A stretch of DNA of 64,000 nucleotides, taken from Proteles cristata cristata (lineage: Eukaryota > Chordata > Mammalia > Carnivora > Hyaenidae). Positions 37,167 through 50,240 of the stretch are shown here, in pieces. Numbering within the stretch: position 1 is the first letter of the stretch; each line of letters starts with the position of its first letter. The stretch is taken from contig JAESUZ010002388.1 in the NCBI GenBank assembly GCA_017311185.1, positions 124,001 to 188,000 on the forward strand, written 5' to 3'. The notes under the pieces were generated by a model. The model did not search any database. It was not told the DNA's origin and saw only the letters and a list, made by a program, of their open reading frames with translations. Position numbers and translations under genes: made by a program.

Positions 37167-38375
37167 TATCTTATTTTATTCTTGAGAAGTACCCCTCCCT
37201 CACATCTCCACAGAGCCTTGTCTGGACGGTCTTTATGCTTTAATTGCTCTATTGTTGGGCCCTTTCCCTAAAGTCTCAGGGCATTTGTAGAAAACTTCAT
37301 CCTTTTCACGAGCTTTTTGTGATATTATCCTCTTACCAACCTCATAAGGAAGGTAGAGCAGAGAATATTCCCATCGGTAGATGAGGAAACCAAGACCAAA
37401 TGCTTCTCACCCAAAGAAAAACAAGAACGTCACCAGTGGATGTGGAACTAGAAATCATTTTTGCCCTCTCTCTTTTTCTCTCCACTTTTATCCAGCTATG
37501 ACACAACCCTGGGCATATCAGGAACTATACTCAGCTGTGAATCATAGAGGTTTGCTGTGTTTGTGGCATGTGCTGTAGTTTTATGGCTGTTCTCTTTTTC
37601 TTTGCCTTCTTATCTTGGATCCTTTTGAGGCTATAGAGCATGGGAAAGTGTCATTTAAAAGTGTGTATAGGTTCGCTTTTCTAATCGAGCCACCAAGAGA
37701 AATAAAAACAAAGATCAACCAAGATACAATACAGATGCCTTAGCAGGTGCGGCACCAGAAGCTTGATTCGTGCATAAAGCCCTCCCGTTTCTGTGAACAC
37801 TCACACCAGAAAGGCACTGAGATGCGCTGGAAAGGGGACCCAATCTGGACTCAGAGTTCTAGCTCCTCCCCACTGAGCTGAGTGACATTCGTCAAGTCAC
37901 AATGTCATTTTGTCTCACGTGTATTGCAGGATTGTTGTGTGAATTGAATGTGGTAATGTGTGTGAATATGTGTTGAAAACTGGTGACCCTCTAGATGGTG
38001 AGCTCCCGGAGGGTAGAGGCTGTTTCTGCTTTATTCAGTACCTAAGTGACCCTCTTGTTGGGTTATGGAGACTCATTAACCCTAGCGCTATTCATCACAG
38101 AGTGTACCCATAGATTGGTGCAGAGATGCAGCAATATAAAAATAAACACTGTCAGCTGCCCTCGAGGGTGTGATGATCTAGTTTCCTGAGATGCCTATAT
38201 TCAAGTTCGTCTATCCCCCCGAATATCCTCCAAATATGGCGGAAGGCCCTGTGTAGGCATTTTCATGTGGTTTGACAAAAGACAGACAGAAATTTAATTT
38301 TGTTTATGGAGATGGACCCTCAGTGCTTAGCCTGGAATTTGGCACCTAAAGAGTGCTCCAGAAAAGAGTTATTGA

Positions 38376-38583
38376 GAGGCACCTGGGGAACTCAGTCACT
38401 CAAGTATCCAACTCTTGGTTTCGGCTCAGGTCATGATCTCACAGTTTTGAGTTCGAGCCCCACATTGGGCTCCGTGCTGACAGTGTGGAGCCTGCTTGAG
38501 ATTCTCTCTCTCCCTCTCCCTCTCTGCCCCTCCCTGACTCAAGCTGTCTCTGTCTCTTTCAAAATAAATACACAAACTTAAAA
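38376..38583 (+). mobile_element. CAN-SINE
   Basis: The plus copy has a slightly diverged head (GGCACCTGGGGAACTCAGTC), a (TC)n tract and an A-rich tail. Perfect 14-bp duplications AAAAGAGTTATTGA lie at 38362-38375 and 38584-38597. Confidence 0.94.
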
Positions 38584-39488
38584 AAAAGAGTTATTGAAAG
38601 ACTGATGAATAAATACCAGAATCTAAGGCATTATTATAGCCTGTCTTCATTGTCGCATTTCCTCTTTTCTCTTGGACACAGATATGAGGTGTGTGGTCGG
38701 TCGTGCATAGTTGTCAGGTCAACCAACATCTACTCCTTTGGAGTGTTCTTTCCACCCGGCCTGAGACTTGCCGGCGAGGAAGGCCTATGGAACCACAGAG
38801 CCCTGGCCGCGGAGGGGCTGGAAAGGCCGGCAGCTGGCTGAGAGTCTCTTTCCCTCGCCTCACCTTGTGCCTGCTGCTCTGCCCCAGTCTTGACTGTGAG
38901 GTCTAGGAGTCTTGTCGCGCAACGTATCATGCGACGTTGGAAAAGGAGATTGGTTTTGAGAAGGTGGCGTCAAGAGAGTCACGTCAAAATTAAAAAACGA
39001 ATTTTCTTTTTAAAATCTGCCAAGTAGTGGGCCCAACAGATGTCTCTGACCTTCCATCTCTCGGTGTTGAACTCGTCTCTTGTCGTCGCTATTGCGTGTT
39101 CCCTAGTGTGTGGCTTGGCCGTGTCCCCAAACATTTGGTCACATCATATGTGTCTTCAAACTAATTAAATCTGGTTGAGTTGTCCAAGTCTATTGTCTGT
39201 CAAAATGGCAAATTCATCGTAGTACTTGGAGAGAAAATTTTAACCAAAGGCTTTCATATGTTGGCGTGTTTCCTAAGGCTAGGGCATGGGTTAAGGGCTA
39301 GGGAGGGCTGAGGCGTACAGAGCTCAGTTGTAACCCAGCGTAAAGATTAATGGTTAGTTTCCCTGATCGTGTGAAAAGGTCAAAACACTCAGCATAGGTG
39401 CAAAGGAGATTTCTCTCCTTTCCCCATGTACTTCAAAGGCCCTAAAATAGATAAGTGAGAAGTGTGGAAACGTGGACTCCAAATGAAA

Positions 39489-39490
<2 letters not shown>

Positions 39491-39552
<62 letters not shown>
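39491..39552 (+). repeat. Compound (GT)15(GA)16 microsatellite
   Basis: Uninterrupted GT units from 39491 to 39520 are followed directly by GA units to 39552. Confidence 0.97.
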
Positions 39553-39556
<4 letters not shown>

Positions 39557-39924
39557 GAATGTGTAAGCAGGATCTAAATACTACTAGTAGGGACTGCTTT
39601 TCAAATCAGTTCGAGGGCTCTTCATTACAGCCTACATTAAAAAAAAAATTAATATGACCACTAACAACAACTTGTCATGGCCTCCCGTGTTCCAACAAAC
39701 AGTTTGCATGAGGACATTCAGCTGTGCCATGTGGGACATACAATTCCTGCAAGTCAGAAGTCAGGACAGTCCCCCTTGGTGGTCTCCAGAAAAAGTTCGG
39801 TTCCTCTGTCCCACCCAAGGCATGAGAGCACCTCACTCTCTCCCTGCTCCTCTCCTTTTATATTTAATTTCTTAAAGGGCTTCAAATTAATATTAAACAG
39901 TTGGTTTAAAAACGCAACCTTCTT

Positions 39925-40141
39925 GGGGTGCCTGGGTGGCTCAGTCGGTTAAGTGTCCGACTTCGGCTTAGGTCATGATCTCACGGTTTGTGGGTTTGAG
40001 CCCCGTGTAGGGCTCTGTGCTGACAGCCAGCTCAGAGCCCGGAGCCTGTTTCGGATTCTGCATCTCCCTCTCTCTCTGACCTTCCCCTGCTCACACTCTC
40101 TCAGAAATAAATAAAAACATGTAAAAAAAAAAAAAAAACCT
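39925..40141 (+). mobile_element. Felid CAN-SINE
   Basis: The full plus copy starts GGGGTGCCTGGGTGGCTCAG. Its poly(A) ends near 40139. The perfect 11-bp duplication GCAACCTTCTT lies at 39914-39924 and 40142-40152. Confidence 0.95.
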
Positions 40142-40621
40142 GCAACCTTCTTGAATGGCCTGAACTACCTTCAGTGGGGACTTGGTCAAGTATCTGCAAA
40201 AGAAATCGAGCCTCACAGTCATCGACTGTTTCCAGGGGTCTGAAGGCAGGGAGAATGTTGGAAATGCTTTTTTTCCCAGTGCCACTTTTTAACATGAATC
40301 TGCATCAGGTTAAATTTCCAAAACCTAGTGGAGAATGATCATTTCGGTGCAGCTTTCCAAATCATAGTGGCATTTCTGTGGGCAACGACAATAAAGCTGT
40401 CGACTTGTTTTTCAGCACGAGTGCCTCCCCTGCGGTTGGGACATTTAGTTCTGGAGCTGCTGTCTAAGGAAATCAGGTTTCAAGTCGAGAGGGCTCACGG
40501 TAGTATTTCAGCCGTCTCTTTCAGCTGCTCGCATTTTGCTCAGTCCCTCCCTGCCTTTCCAGATGGAACAGGTCCCTCTGTGCCAGTGACTTGTGTGATT
40601 GTAAGATGACAGCTAAGGATA

Positions 40622-40847
40622 GGGGCACCTGGGTGGCTTAGTCGGTTAAGCGTCCGACTTTCACTTGGGTCATGATCTCGCGTTCGTGGGTTCGAGCCCC
40701 GCGTCGGGCTCTGTGCTGACTGCCAGCTCAGAGCCTGGAGCCTGTTTCAGTCTGTGACTCCCTCTCTGACCCTCCCCTGCTCACACTGTCTCTGTCTCTC
40801 TCTCTCTCCTAGAAATAAATAAAAACATTAAAAAAAAATTAAAAAAA
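40622..40847 (+). mobile_element. Felid CAN-SINE with perfect 19-bp duplication
   Basis: The full plus copy has the variant body TTTCAGTCTGTGACTCCC and the CTCCTAGAAATAAAT tail. Identical 19-bp flanks AAGATGACAGCTAAGGATA lie at 40603-40621 and 40848-40866. Confidence 0.96.
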
Positions 40848-43334
40848 AAGATGACAGCTAAGGATAGCTCAAAAATGAAACAAAGGAGTCATTTTAAAAT
40901 ACCATCATTTTAAGGCAGCCTTATCCAGGACGAGTAAAAATGTCTTCAGGGCAATTAGAAAGGAATTGTATTTTATTTATTTCTCTCTCTTAATGGGAGG
41001 ACTAGAGGACTGGCCTTGGGCTGTTTGATGGTATTACTATTTGGTCCCTGTGGTTTTAGTATGCGGTGGGAACAGGGAGAAATGAGTTCATGTTATGTTT
41101 GTAAATGCAGCACGTGATCTTGCTTTATTCTCTAAAGTTCAGAAGGCATGCCATCTGAGGCCCTCACTTTTTTCCTGTGTGCGGAGGAGGGACCCTTCTT
41201 AAAAGTGCCCTGAGATCACTGACGGCTGGGGCAGGGGTGGAGACATGCTAGTTAGGGGGAGTCCCTGAGCGAGAGATGATGGGTTCTGGCTGGCTGTCTT
41301 CTCGGATCTGTATGGTTCAAGGAGGGTGGGGTGGGGACCGCGGAGAGGACAAATGACCTCAAGACCAATGGGTTGGGCCCCCCCTGTATTACATGAGTAC
41401 CAACTTTACCCTTTGCTAGGTTTACATGGCATTTTCAGTACAAGCAGGTTTAAAAATTTGAGTTTTCTAGATTGCTCAGTTCCACAGTTAGACCATCAAC
41501 TTTCGTGTGCTGCTCTGAAGAACTTCCCCATAGAATCCTAATGCTGTCATGAGCAACCAGTTGGGGAAAACGAAAAAGTGGTGCGTGAGAATTAGAAAAT
41601 GGTTTGCATTTTCTTATACCTGGAAATATCCAGCTCCCTCTCTAATCAGATTCTCATAACAGCTCTATTTCCGTACGAATTACTCATTGGCTGTAAAGGT
41701 CACTAGGAATCGGTGAGCATTAGAAACTGCAAACCAGTTAGAATGTGGCAATAGCTTTGCTCTGAATTGGATGTTGATTTAAATTGGCTCTGGTAATATG
41801 ATGCTTTTTAATGAAACTATCATTGAATGGATTAGCAGATACTTTCCTGGTTTTTGAGAAAGACGCAAAGTGTGTGGGGGATGGGGTCTGGGTGTGGAGA
41901 CAATGACTGTTTGGTCATGCTTTCAAGCGTTTGTGCTCATAAATCTTCCCAGAGAGGGTCCTTTGCCTGCAGTATGGATGGATGGCCTTTGAAAGCTTAA
42001 TGGGAATTGATGCCATCTATTGATTACCATTTAAAGTACACCTTCCTAATTTCTAATCATTTTTGAAGGTAAAACGCTTTCCAATGGAACAAGTGTCTCT
42101 TATCAGAGGGTCCAAGTCTGGTGTCTTGATAACCTAAGTGATCAATTGCTTCATACAGCAACTTGATGCCTATTGGGATGCTGTTGAAGATTGATACCAA
42201 ACCAGATTTCCATGGAGCTGACAATGTGCTCACTATGCAGCAGATGGAAGTCGCTGGCTTGCTGCCCTGATTTCATGTAGGCAGGGGGTTATTTCTAGAT
42301 ACGTTTCTGGGACTTCCACAGTGGTGAGGGTCAAGGCCAGGTTAGTTCCAGGAGGTCTTCATTGATAGTTCCAATACTGGGTTAGTTCCCTAGTTGGGGA
42401 TTTTGATCTGCTCAGTAAACAGGGGTAAAAGTGAGAAAGGGATACCCAGAGCCAGTGAGAATTCTTGAAAGGGCTCTAGAATGAATGCTTTCTCCTTCAA
42501 GGAATGAGAATAGTTTTTAGCTAAGTGCTGCATATTTAAGGAACGTACTTGTGGGTTTCCATGAAATAACTGGACAAATCTCATGATAATACATGCAGAA
42601 ACACATTTCTTACTGATTTCTCAAAGTAAGCTGGTTTAGAATCAACATCTGTTTCCCCTGGACATTGAGGAAAAGTTAGTAGTTACACCTGCCAACCAAT
42701 AACTTGATTATTGGTTGAGGAGACTAATCGTTTCCCCTTTGCCTACTACACACGTGGCCACTGGATCATTGCTACAACCAGTTATAGTGGTCATGGTAGC
42801 AGGCAATGGTAATTATAGAATGGGTCCATTTTCTAATCACCATACTTTCCTCGTTGGGGCAACTGAAAAAAAAACATTTGAGTTCTTAAACCCTCCACTG
42901 GTAGCCTTTCTCGTAGTCCAGTTGGCAGAACAAAGATCTTGACAATTTATGTAAAAGTGGCTTGTCCATCATATTATCCTTCTAGAACTTTCTGCTTCGA
43001 CTTCCTTTCATCTTTCCTCTTGACAGTGTTTATGTAGCTTTACTACCTTTTGCTAGTGAACAACTTGCCGTTTCCCCACTAAGATTGGGCCTACGATGGA
43101 GTGGAAGGGGTGGAATTAAGTGTACTCAAGAAATTAAAACAATTATCACCTTCCCTGAACACTGCATTATCAGCATGTATACGAACACTTGAAATAAGTG
43201 TAAAACACTTCAATAGGAAACCAGTGTCTGACACAGAATATCTAATTTTATAGTCTATCACTCTTCAGAGTCTTAGAGTCAAGTACCTAACTTCTGTGAA
43301 CTGCTGAGACATAAAATCACTACTTTTATAAAAG

Positions 43335-43480
43335 CTCGAAAGGAGAATGCGTATCATTTATTTAGTTCAGTCCCCTCAGTTTTCAAGTAAGGCAATCGAG
43401 GCTGATGACTTGCCCAAGGACAAACAATCACTTTGTGGCGGGGATGGGATTCAAACCCGGGAGTTCAAGCTTAGTGCCCT
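43335..43480 (+). repeat. MIR fragment
   Basis: CTCAGTTTTCAAGTAAGGCA, GATGACTTGCCCAAGGACAA and GGGATTCAAACCCGGGAGTT are MIR-type phrases. It ends about 200 bp from the M3 exon. Confidence 0.7.
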
Positions 43481-43534
43481 TATATCCCACTTGTTACGGC
43501 GCACACAAGTCTTACTTGAAACAACAATGAATTA

Positions 43535-44089
<555 letters not shown>

Positions 44090-44224
44090 TCAGGCCGACA
44101 TGGCTTGCAAAGTCGGATTGGTTATTTTTTTTTTTTTAAATTCTAGAAAAAATATCTTCTTTTTACCGAATCCTGATGACACATAATAATTATACTGATG
44201 AGATTCTCTTCCTGTGTGAGCTGT

Positions 44225-44480
44225 GTGCTTCTGAGCCTGCACAGTAGAATCACGTGGGACCGTTGTAAAAAAAACCAAAACAAAACAAAACAAGAATAAC
44301 AAAACAAAAAACAAAAAAAGCAGAAACAAAAACAAACAAACAAATAAAACCCACAAACACCCCTCATGCTCAGCCTACCCAACACCAGTTAAATCAGAAC
44401 CTGGGAGGTGAGGTCCAGACATATATTTTTTTAAAGCTCACCAGGTGATTACAAGGTACAGCTAATGCTGAGAGCCACAG
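44225..44480 (+). mobile_element. MER5A-like MITE with an expanded A-rich centre
   Basis: The left part GAGCCTGCACAGTAGAATCA and the right part CAGTTAAATCAGAACCTGGG, GCTCACCAGGTGATTACAAG and GAGAGCCACAG fit a MER5A-type element. An A-rich (AAAAC)n-like tract at 44267-44350 fills the middle and was probably expanded from its internal A-run. Confidence 0.65.
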
Positions 44481-45059
44481 ATGCAAGGTGATGTCATGAG
44501 AGAAGCCGAGTCAAAACCCCTTTCGTATCTGAAGGGAAATGCGTAGGTGTGGGCGGATGAACACTCTTCACTCTGAGTTTAGTAAATTTAATAAAGACTT
44601 GGCTATTTTGTGGAGTTGGTCACCCATGAGGCAAGGAGCCGTAAGATAATATGCACTATGATCTTTGTATAAATGGCTAGTGGGGCTCTGGAGCTCAGAT
44701 CCAGGGATCAAAACTCTTTGCTTTTAGAAACCAAACCTTAGCACAAAGGACAGCCTCGAGTGAACTAAGGAACTACCAGTATAATAGAATATGAGGGGCA
44801 CTAAAAGTTTTGTTTTCACCTCTACCTCCCTCCCCCCCACCCCAAATAATCAAAATGGACAAAACCATCCTCCCCAGCCTGCCCCAGAGGTTCTTCGTAT
44901 TGGAATCACCCTGTGCATTTTCTTCAGAAGTCTTGGTCAAAATGTTCACACGCAACTTCAATAGGACCTCTTAGCACATTATCGTGGATTAGTCTATCCA
45001 GTTGTAGAGAATCGGACAGAAGATGGGTAAGTTTTAATAAGGGAGAATTTTGTGGTTAA

Positions 45060-45190
45060 ATGTAACTATGCCTTTGGCATGACCTGGGGGTGTTTGTGAA
45101 AGTGCAAATTTGGAATACGGCAGCGCTCAAGAACCTGCACTTCATACGCGTCACTGGTGACTGCAGTGGTCTGCAGACCAGACTAAGAAA
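45060..45190 (+). mobile_element. MER5-type MITE fragment
   Basis: TTTGTGAAAGTGCAAATTTG and a terminal GTGGTCTGCAGACCAGACTA then AGAAATACTG resemble the end of a MER5-type element. Confidence 0.5.
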
Positions 45191-45204
45191 TACTGTCCTT
45201 CTGC

Positions 45205-45400
45205 ATCAGTGATTCTCAACTCTGCCTGCACATCAGTGTCGTCTGGGAAGTTTGAGACAAAATAACACCAAGCACAGCGGCACATACGAAATGCCTAGGC
45301 TCCGCCCCAGACCATCTAAGTCAGACTCTCTGGGGGTTAGGCCTAAGCAGCAGCATTTGTGTAAAGCTCTGGTACAACCACGGTTGGGAGCCACGGTCCC
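45205..45400 (+). mobile_element. MER5A-like MITE, nearly complete
   Basis: CAGTGATTCTCAACTCTGCC, TGCACATCAGTGTCGTCTGG, a central TAAGTCAGACTCTCTGGGGG, and a terminal GGTTGGGAGCCACGG give both ends and the middle of a MER5A-type MITE. Confidence 0.75.
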
Positions 45401-46334
45401 TACATCATGAATGCTGCTCAGGGGAGGGTCTGTGGGAAGCGAGGGGGCCGTTCAGGCACTGAGTGCTCAGTGATGGGTTGGGGTTTGAACGGAGGCAACT
45501 TCACCTCTGTGACTGTGTTGCTCGAGGCTGGCTCTGTCTGCAGAAATGAAAATCCGGCCCCTGGGTTCTAGAGAACATTGCCACATTATCTCTAGGAGAG
45601 TCCTTTCTGTGGCAGAGCTCCATCCTGATCAGGCTACGTTCTCCCGTGCCCAGAACAGCTCCCAGGAAAAGAAGCCACTGTGTTGGGAAGTGAAGAATGG
45701 GCGTAGGAGCCTGGCAGTCTCCAGGCTCTGTGGGAAGAGAGGGCAGTTCTGGGCTGAAAGCTGGAAGATGAAGCCCTTCTCCGTTTGCGCTTGCATTTTA
45801 CCATGCCGAGGCAAATTTAAATTCCTGCGTCCCTGGAAAATTTTTACTTTTACTAGCCCCTGGAAAATTCAGGTGCTTTTGATTTCACACTCTGATCAAA
45901 TAATTTTGGCAGGTGTATCGATGAATGGTGTTCTTTATTGATTAACAGAAACAAAACTCCTTGATTTTTTAAAGTGCTCGATGCTTAAAACAACCCTTCT
46001 TTCTTTATCTTTGAACTCAGTCACTTTTAGCCTTTCAGACGTGAAAATCTGCTTTGCAGTGGATTTCTCTGACTAATAGTTATATTCTCTCAGGATTTCA
46101 TCTGGGAACACGTCCCTTTTAATCAGAAGAGATAAAAACATCTGGATGAGCCAGAGAGAATGTGTTACAGTTCCCAATGCTTAAAGTTTATAGGATATTT
46201 CAATCATGAATTCGGACCTTAGAGTCTTTCTTCATTGTTGCCATATATATTTAATTTATTCTCGACAGATCTGACTCTGGAAATAATCTTCCCGTATAAA
46301 AGATTAATGTTCCAAAGTAGCATCCATAGTAATA

Positions 46335-46540
46335 AGGTAATAAAAATGATGACAATAATAGCTAACCCTTCCTGAGCACTTCCTGTGTGCCAGACTGTTC
46401 TGATTGCTTTGCGTTGACATGGGTCAACTCTTTCAGCCCACTGGCCCTATGGTTAGGTGCTGTTTATCCAGATTAGAAAACAGAGGCATTTAACAGATGA
46501 AGAGACTGAGGCACAGAGAGGAGAAATCGGAAATAAGAAT
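46335..46540 (+). repeat. MIR
   Basis: AATAATAGCTAACCCTTCCT, GAGCACTTCCTGTGTGCCAG and GAAGAGACTGAGGCACAGAG are strong MIR phrases. Confidence 0.85.
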
Positions 46541-48533
46541 TTCCGATACACAATAAGAAAGAAATGCCCACATTTTCGTGCTACCAAACAGTCACATTTT
46601 GTAGGAGACAGTCCGGAATGGTGTGTAAATTATAGAAGGTACAATTTTCTGACAATAACTGAGAATTATAGTTGCAGGAAAACCAAACATGTTTGGATAA
46701 TTATTGTTTATTATCTGCTGTTCATTTGGAATGAAACTGTGAAAGCTGTCCTTATTTGGAAGGAGAGGGCTTTCCCGACACCAGGGGGAAAACGGGTTCT
46801 CCAGAATCACGGTTTGGGACGGAAAGGGGTGTGTGAAGCTGCTGCGAATACCAATGGTCGTTTTTGCATTGTCTACTCGAAATATGGAGGAAAATACCGT
46901 AATTTCTGGAAATTACACTTGTGCCTTTCTATTGACGCTAATGGATTGTGTCTGTATGATTTAAAATCAAGCCTGCACATGATAATCTGGTTATTTCTGG
47001 CCACCGCAATAGGTGATTCAGATAATCATGTGGTTGATCTGGAGGACTTCGCTGAGATCGGCTGTTGACCTTACTGAAAATAAACCTCAGCGCAAAGCGG
47101 TCATTTTGGTGGCCCCTTTAGACATGGCTATGGACTCTGGCAACTACGTGGTTAATACGATGATATCCCTATAAGCATGGAGAATTTTGGTGAATATTCA
47201 CATAGAAATGGTGTAATATTATCCAGAAGCCTCGGCAGAGATGGAAAAGGAGCTTCCTTGGAATCTGTGTTAAATGCACAAGCTTGCGTTCAACATTCTC
47301 CCCTCAAGGCAGTAGTAGCTTTGACAAGAGCCTCGGTAGAATTTCTACCACTTTCCTTTGTGGCGTGAATGCCTGAATCCTCTCTTACTGAGAAAAGGTG
47401 CAGTGGCACTCACAGGGAAGTGGCTCTGTAAGAATTGTTCCATTTCCCTTTTCTCGTTAATGAAACTAAAGCCATTTAAACCCACATTTCACAGGTAGGC
47501 TATATAAAAAGTGACTGATGGGTCAGCCCCATGACATTTTTAAAAGGATCTATTAAAACAAGACAAGACTTTATAGTTGAGTTAAAAAGACCTGTCATTT
47601 TCCAGTTTCTTTCCCTCCATTAACGCAGCTTCAAAATGTTTAACATTCATTTCAAATAGTTTTGTTGCACAAGACAGATTTTGAGGTTAGCATAATGAAA
47701 TGGCTATAAAATGCTGCACATTTAGTATTTATAAGAATGCATCATAAGGAACATATCGTTCCTTTTGAAGAAATGTAAGAGGAGGCGTGAAGTTAATGAA
47801 AGGAGATTAACAACAAGAGGAAAACAGACATAAAAACACTGCAAAATAATATACAATGCTCTTGTTATCTGTAGTCATACGGAAGTAGAGCTTCTGAGTT
47901 AATATTAGAATGTATTTTATGACCTCTGAAATGATAATAAAAGTGAGCTATGTGCTGTAACCTTCATCCTGTAAGTAAATTTTGAAATGTGCACTTTACT
48001 AGCTTCGCAAGATCAAGGGCAGAAACTGTAACTGCTTCTCCTTTGCACAAACTCTTCATCATTCTCTCCCCCCGCTTCTTTTCTTCCGAAATACGGATCT
48101 TGTCTGCACTCTATTCAATGCTGTATCTATGACAGATTTTTAAAAAGTGTGCAGAATCAATCTTTGGCTCGTATAGTGTTTTCTGATGGGATTAAGTAAC
48201 GGTCTCCCAAAGACTGAAGACTACGGCTTTCAGCCAGAACAGTCATGAAGTAGTTGCAATAAAAATGCTGCTCTTACATCATTAATTTATCACCACGTCA
48301 CTACTGCTTTGAAGAGAATTTGCAGGAGGATGAGACACTGGTTAGACATCGGCAAAGGAAAGGATGTTGCTTAAAATGGAGTAGAAAAACAATCCTGCCT
48401 TCTTCTGTCCCATTCATTTCATGCCCTTTGTGTCTTTTATTATTTTGTACATATTTCCATTTTAACAAAAAGACGTAGGTTGTCAACTAACCTGGAAAGA
48501 TGTCCTACCCACTCCTCTAAAATATTTGGAAGT

Positions 48534-48750
48534 TAAAAAAAATGCTTTTTGTTTATTCTTGAGAGAGAGATAGAGACAGAATGCAAGCGAGGAAGGGGCA
48601 GAGAGACAGGGAGACACCGAACCGGAAGCAGGCTCCAGGCTCTGAACTGTCAGCACAGAGCCTATCATGGGGCTCGGAACGCATGCAACTGTGAGATCAC
48701 GACCTGAGCCCAAGTCGGATGCCTAACCGACTGAGCCACCCAGGCGCCCC
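48534..48750 (-). mobile_element. CAN-SINE
   Basis: The inverted copy has tail TTTTTGTTTATTCTTGAG, a GAGA tract and the head end GAGCCACCCAGGCGCCCC at 48733-48750. Flanking duplications are not clear. Confidence 0.92.
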
Positions 48751-49249
48751 TGAAGTATGAAGAGTAGTGCCTTTGGAATAATCTGTACCCAGTAATCAGG
48801 TTCAAGTTAGCATGTTCTCTCCGTTAGAATTCCCCCAATCCTCACATCTTCAACTTGGCTAGCCCTCAGATGTCCCTGCAGCTTCCAAGAAAGTCAGCAG
48901 GGGGAGCATTTGCCTGGACAGACTTGCACTTCGGACTGCTTAGCAAGGCTCTTTCCAAGTTTTACAAAGGAAATACATTCCAGATTAAAAAAAAAAGTGT
49001 AACATTCTGTCAACATCAGTACACCATTATAGAATAATGCAGCCAAAATATTTGCACCAGGTGGAATCTTTAAGGAGAGCACGTTTTGGATTCAAGAAGG
49101 AATGCTGTTGGTCATTTCTCATCAGAAATCAGCTCTTCGGCACTGACTCAAATTTCAGCTGTATTCCTAAGGAGTTTTAGGGACTCAAATGCAAATACGA
49201 TATTAACTGTTAGTATTTGTGATGTCAGGGTGGTTAAGAGCAGCTGGTT

Positions 49250-49440
49250 TAATAATGATGGTGGCTAACCTTCGCTGAGGTCTTACTAGACGCCAAGTAC
49301 TGAGCTTTTCACTTCACAGAGGAGGAGCTGAGGCTTAGCCAGATTTAGTAATGTGCCCCGGGTTACATAGCTGCTAAGCAGACTGTGAATCTAGTGAGCC
49401 GAACCCGGCACCCACGTACTTAACCACTACGCTGCCTCCA
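49250..49440 (+). repeat. MIR
   Basis: ATGATGGTGGCTAACCTTCG, GAGGAGCTGAGGCTTAGCCA and AACCCGGCACCCACGTACTT are MIR wording. Confidence 0.75.
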
Positions 49441-50069
49441 TCTGGCTACACCCACTGTCTATCTCCCCATCCTCTGTCAAGGGGAACGGGGTTGAATGGA
49501 ATCTCCTTATACTTTCTCCTCCCGACTGCCCCCAAACAAATCGGCTTGTACACGGAGAGAACCTCAGCTCATCACATTGATCGCCCTCTCTGAAGGGGAT
49601 TCAGCCCCCAGCTGAATTGTTCACTCCGAACAACGGGACTAGTTGAAACTATCGAACCTGATATTGACGTGTGCTCTTTAAGCTTCTAGGCCGCCATCAG
49701 TACCTGTATTTGATGGAAATAGAATGATGCTCGGGTTTCCTCTTGGCGTCTCATTGCTGATTCCCTGCTCTGTTCCTTTGAGTGAACATGCGCTCGACAG
49801 CATTTTGAGTGCTCACCGCCTCTGTTCTTTAATGAGTGGGGTAGAGCCAAGGTTTGGACAGAGGCTGGGAGTCTGGAAAATCGCTCCTGTGTGCAAACAC
49901 GGGGTAAAGAATGGGTTGAGCAACGCGCCTGTAGGTCGGCAGAGGGAGGCGGCGTGTGCTATTGGAAACGGTTTGTACTGCTGGTTCTCCAAACCCCTAG
50001 GACCCTGGCCTCTGTCACATTATCTCTCTGCGTCCGGTTCTTTGGTCTGTGATGTGAGCAAAGCAGCCT

Positions 50070-50240
50070 GAAGCGGAAAGAGCACAGGTTGTGGACCTGG
50101 AGTCAGGTTTGAATACCGGCTCTGCCAGGAGCTGCGTGACTGGGCAAATGATTTAACGCCAGTGTCACCTTCTCCAATTTCAAAATAAGTACACGGCCCG
50201 CCTTGTGGCAGCGCTTTGAGGATTGAAAAATCCATATGAG
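50070..50240 (+). repeat. MIR
   Basis: GGACCTGGAGTCAGGTTTGA, ATACCGGCTCTGCC and GCGTGACTGGGCAAATGATT then TTAACGCC are typical MIR. Confidence 0.8.

Noticed and set aside
38740..38920. GC-richer patch considered as a CpG island or promoter
   Set aside because: CpG density is modest, it is short, and nothing downstream on either strand looks like a first exon.
44090..44385. Minus-strand frames rich in F, L and C that look like membrane segments
   Set aside because: They translate the A-rich (AAAAC)n tract within a MER5A-like element.
46457..47068. 203-codon open frame on the plus strand
   Set aside because: It starts inside a MIR, runs antisense to GRIA3 through A/T-rich intron, and shows no domain or family resemblance.
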